In this document: piece after piece, positions 7,668 through 9,240 of the stretch
How the letters are laid out: every line of letters starts with the position of its first letter
Numbering within the stretch: the stretch's first letter is position 1
DNA from: Pseudomonadota bacterium
GTDB lineage: Bacteria; Pseudomonadota; Gammaproteobacteria; Steroidobacterales; Woeseiaceae
DNA length: 9,240 bases
Assembly (NCBI GenBank): GCA_022565135.1
Contig: JADFKA010000052.1
Coordinates: 1 to 9,240, forward strand
Direction of reading: 5' to 3'
The notes under the pieces: model-generated
Database searches by the model: none
What the model saw: only the letters and a program-made list of their open reading frames with translations
Told to the model about the DNA's origin: nothing
Program-made: the position numbers and the translations under genes

Positions 7668-9088
7668 TCGAGCGAATGCGGCGAATAAACTGTGTTCACT
7701 TTGTCGGTATCGGCGGGTCGGGCATGTCCGGCATTGCCGAAGTTATGTTGAGCCTGGGCTACGACGTGCAAGGCTCGGATCTGCAAGCGAACAAACAGAC
7801 GCAGCGGCTGGAAAAACTGGGCGCCACGATCTTTATCGGCCACTCTGCAGACAACATCAGAAAGGCCGATGCTGTTGTCGTCTCAAGCGCCGTCGATGAT
7901 ACCAATGTAGAGGTTACAGCAGCACGTGAGTGCCTGATGCCGGTTGTGCAGCGTGCCGAAATGCTTGCCGAGCTGATGCGCTTTCGTTATTCCATCGCGG
8001 TCGCCGGTACGCATGGCAAAACGACGACTACGAGCCTTATTGCCAGTCTCCTTGCGGAAGGCGGTCTGGATCCAACCTTCGTCATCGGCGGTCGCCTGAA
8101 GAGTGCGGACTCAAATGCGCGGCTTGGTCAGGGCGAATACCTTGTAGCCGAGGCAGACGAAAGCGACGCGTCGTTCGTGCACCTCAAGCCAATGCTGGCG
8201 GTTGTCACCAACATTGACGCTGATCACATGGCGACCTACGACGGTGACATGAACAAGTTGCGCCAGGGATTCATCGAGTTTCTGCATAACCTGCCATTTT
8301 ATGGTCTCGCCGTAGTGTGTACCGATGACGCGGGAGTCAATGAGATTCTCGCCAGCATCGGGCGATCAGTCGTCACGTATGGCATAAACGATAATGCCGA
8401 TGTGCGAGCGGAAAATATTGTATTCCGCGAAGGCCTGGCACGTTTCGACGTCGTTCGGTCGGGCAATCGCGCACCACTTGAAGTTTCTCTGCAGCTGCCA
8501 GGTTTGCACAACGTGCGCAATGCCCTGGCGGCGATTGCGGTTGCGGATGAACTGCAAATTAGCGATGACGCTGTCGTTAGCGCGCTCGAGAAATTTGAAG
8601 GAATAGACAGACGCTTTCAGATTCTCGGCGAAGTTGAAACGAAGGCCGGCAAGGTACTGTTGATCGATGACTATGGCCATCACCCGACCGAAATTGCCGC
8701 GACGCTGGACGCGGCTCGATCGGGCTGGCCGACGCGTCGCATCGTTCTCGTGTTTCAGCCGCACCGTTATACGCGAACGCGAGACCTCATGGACGATTTT
8801 GCGTCGGTGCTGTCAGAAGCTGACGTCACGATCGTGCTGGAAGTGTACGCGGCGGGTGAGGCGGCGATTGCTGGTGCCGATGGCAGAGCCATTGCGCGCG
8901 CGGTGCGGTCGCGTGGAGCCATTGAGCCGGTTTTCGTCGACACGCTCGATGAATTGTTGCCAGTGCTTGCTGACCTCATTGAGGACGGCGATCTGGTTCT
9001 CACGATGGGTGCGGGCGATATCGGCGCTTATGCGGCCGGGTTGCCGGACCTGTTGCGCAGCAGGCCGGCGCTCAAGGTGCACTCATGA
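7664..9088 (+). CDS. murC: UDP-N-acetylmuramate--L-alanine ligase MurC
   Basis: A cytoplasmic ATP-dependent ligase that adds L-alanine to UDP-MurNAc, the first stem-peptide step and the entry to the MurC-D-E-F series. The 474-residue protein is slightly shorter than E. coli MurC (about 491). The N-terminal domain has VHFVGIGGSGMSGIAEV at 11-27, characteristic of MurC, and GSD at 37-39. The central domain has the P-loop AGTHGKTTTTSL at 114-125, VAEADESDASF at 161-171 and VTNIDADHM at 181-189. Next come LHNVRNALAA at 281-290 and RRFQ at 316-319. The C-terminal domain has DDYGHHPTE at 335-343, FQPHRYTR at 364-371 and MGAGDIG at 448-454. An upstream in-frame GTG at 7637 is less likely. The ATG at 7664 overlaps the murG stop as ATGA, gives the normal N-terminus, and has GGGAG at 7652-7656. 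Confidence 0.98.
   Translation: MIERMRRINCVHFVGIGGSGMSGIAEVMLSLGYDVQGSDLQANKQTQRLEKLGATIFIGHSADNIRKADAVVVSSAVDDTNVEVTAARECLMPVVQRAEMLAELMRFRYSIAVAGTHGKTTTTSLIASLLAEGGLDPTFVIGGRLKSADSNARLGQGEYLVAEADESDASFVHLKPMLAVVTNIDADHMATYDGDMNKLRQGFIEFLHNLPFYGLAVVCTDDAGVNEILASIGRSVVTYGINDNADVRAENIVFREGLARFDVVRSGNRAPLEVSLQLPGLHNVRNALAAIAVADELQISDDAVVSALEKFEGIDRRFQILGEVETKAGKVLLIDDYGHHPTEIAATLDAARSGWPTRRIVLVFQPHRYTRTRDLMDDFASVLSEADVTIVLEVYAAGEAAIAGADGRAIARAVRSRGAIEPVFVDTLDELLPVLADLIEDGDLVLTMGAGDIGAYAAGLPDLLRSRPALKVHS
9074..9079 (+). promoter_or_regulatory. Ribosome binding site of murB
   Basis: AAGGTG lies 5 bases before the ATG at 9085 and 8 bases before the adjacent in-frame ATG at 9088. The spacing slightly favours the second ATG, whereas the overlap pattern of the cluster favours the first. 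Confidence 0.55.
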
Positions 9089-9240
9089 TGACTGCGCGGA
9101 AAGACAACGTTGTCCAGCGTGAGCTGCGCAAGGACGAGCCGATGAGCCGCCACACGTCCTGGCGCGTCGGCGGGCCAGCGGATCTGTTCTTCGTTCCGGC
9201 TAGCGTCGAGGACCTGTCATTGTTCCTGAATGAGCTCGAC
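9085..9240 (+). CDS. murB: UDP-N-acetylenolpyruvoylglucosamine reductase MurB, N-terminal fragment
   Basis: The 5' end of a gene that runs off the window, with 52 codons and no stop. MurB is a cytoplasmic FAD enzyme that uses NADPH to reduce UDP-GlcNAc-enolpyruvate to UDP-MurNAc, the substrate of MurC just upstream. The visible part contains HTSWRVGGPADLFFVPAS at residues 23-40, the start of the FAD-binding domain. The RVGGPAD form resembles the type II MurB found in many bacteria rather than the NTFGI-type start of E. coli MurB. The substrate-domain catalytic residues lie beyond the window. Two tandem ATG codons at 9085 and 9088 can both serve as the start. The first overlaps the murC stop as ATGA, like most other junctions here. 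The open frame and its place after murC support the call. Confidence 0.92.
   Translation, partial: MMTARKDNVVQRELRKDEPMSRHTSWRVGGPADLFFVPASVEDLSLFLNELD

Noticed and set aside
7203..7843. Long minus-strand open frames opposite murG and the start of murC (148 and 139 codons)
   Set aside because: They lie wholly antisense to genes with full family motifs, have no recognisable domain, and are of a kind expected opposite codon-biased GC-rich genes.
1..9240. Search for promoters, terminators, tRNA or other RNA genes, mobile elements, CRISPR repeats and foreign insertions
   Set aside because: Every base is within a conserved gene apart from a 2-base gap at 2965-2966. I saw no inverted repeat pair, array or change in character that would support any of these.

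Overview
The window is an uninterrupted stretch of the division and cell wall (dcw) cluster of a Gram-negative bacterium, read entirely on the + strand. The order is ftsI (3' end only), murE, murF, mraY, murD, ftsW, murG, murC, murB (5' end only). Several things point to a gammaproteobacterium outside the enteric group. The gene order is the proteobacterial one. MurE carries the DNPR signature of meso-diaminopimelate-adding enzymes. The MraY N-terminus and the FtsI C-terminus resemble gammaproteobacterial proteins. In E. coli murB is not in this cluster, whereas here it follows murC. I cannot name the genus from sequence alone.

Layout: positions 1-95 encode the last 30 residues of FtsI (PBP3). 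Seven complete genes follow: murE (92-1606), murF (1603-2964), mraY (2967-4061), murD (4058-5401), ftsW (5398-6582), murG (6579-7667) and murC (7664-9088). From 9085 to the window edge lie the first 52 codons of murB. Seven of the eight gene junctions are 4-base start/stop overlaps (six ATGA, one GTGA). The only gap is 2 bases, between murF and mraY. There is no intergenic space for a promoter, terminator or RNA gene, and I found no mobile element, CRISPR array, tRNA or rRNA.

Together the genes make and use the peptidoglycan precursor. MurB makes UDP-MurNAc. MurC, MurD, MurE and MurF add L-Ala, D-Glu, meso-DAP and D-Ala-D-Ala in turn in the cytoplasm. MraY moves the phospho-MurNAc-pentapeptide to undecaprenyl phosphate (lipid I), and MurG adds GlcNAc (lipid II). 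FtsW polymerises lipid II into glycan at the septum, and FtsI cross-links it. The dense overlaps suggest one polycistronic message with translational coupling.

This is a conserved housekeeping region. I looked for an undescribed system and did not find one. The points worth checking are small: an Arg in the normally Gly-Gly SYGGSS motif of FtsW, the near-universal 4-base overlaps, the form of MurB, and an 18-base exact repeat shared by murF and murC.
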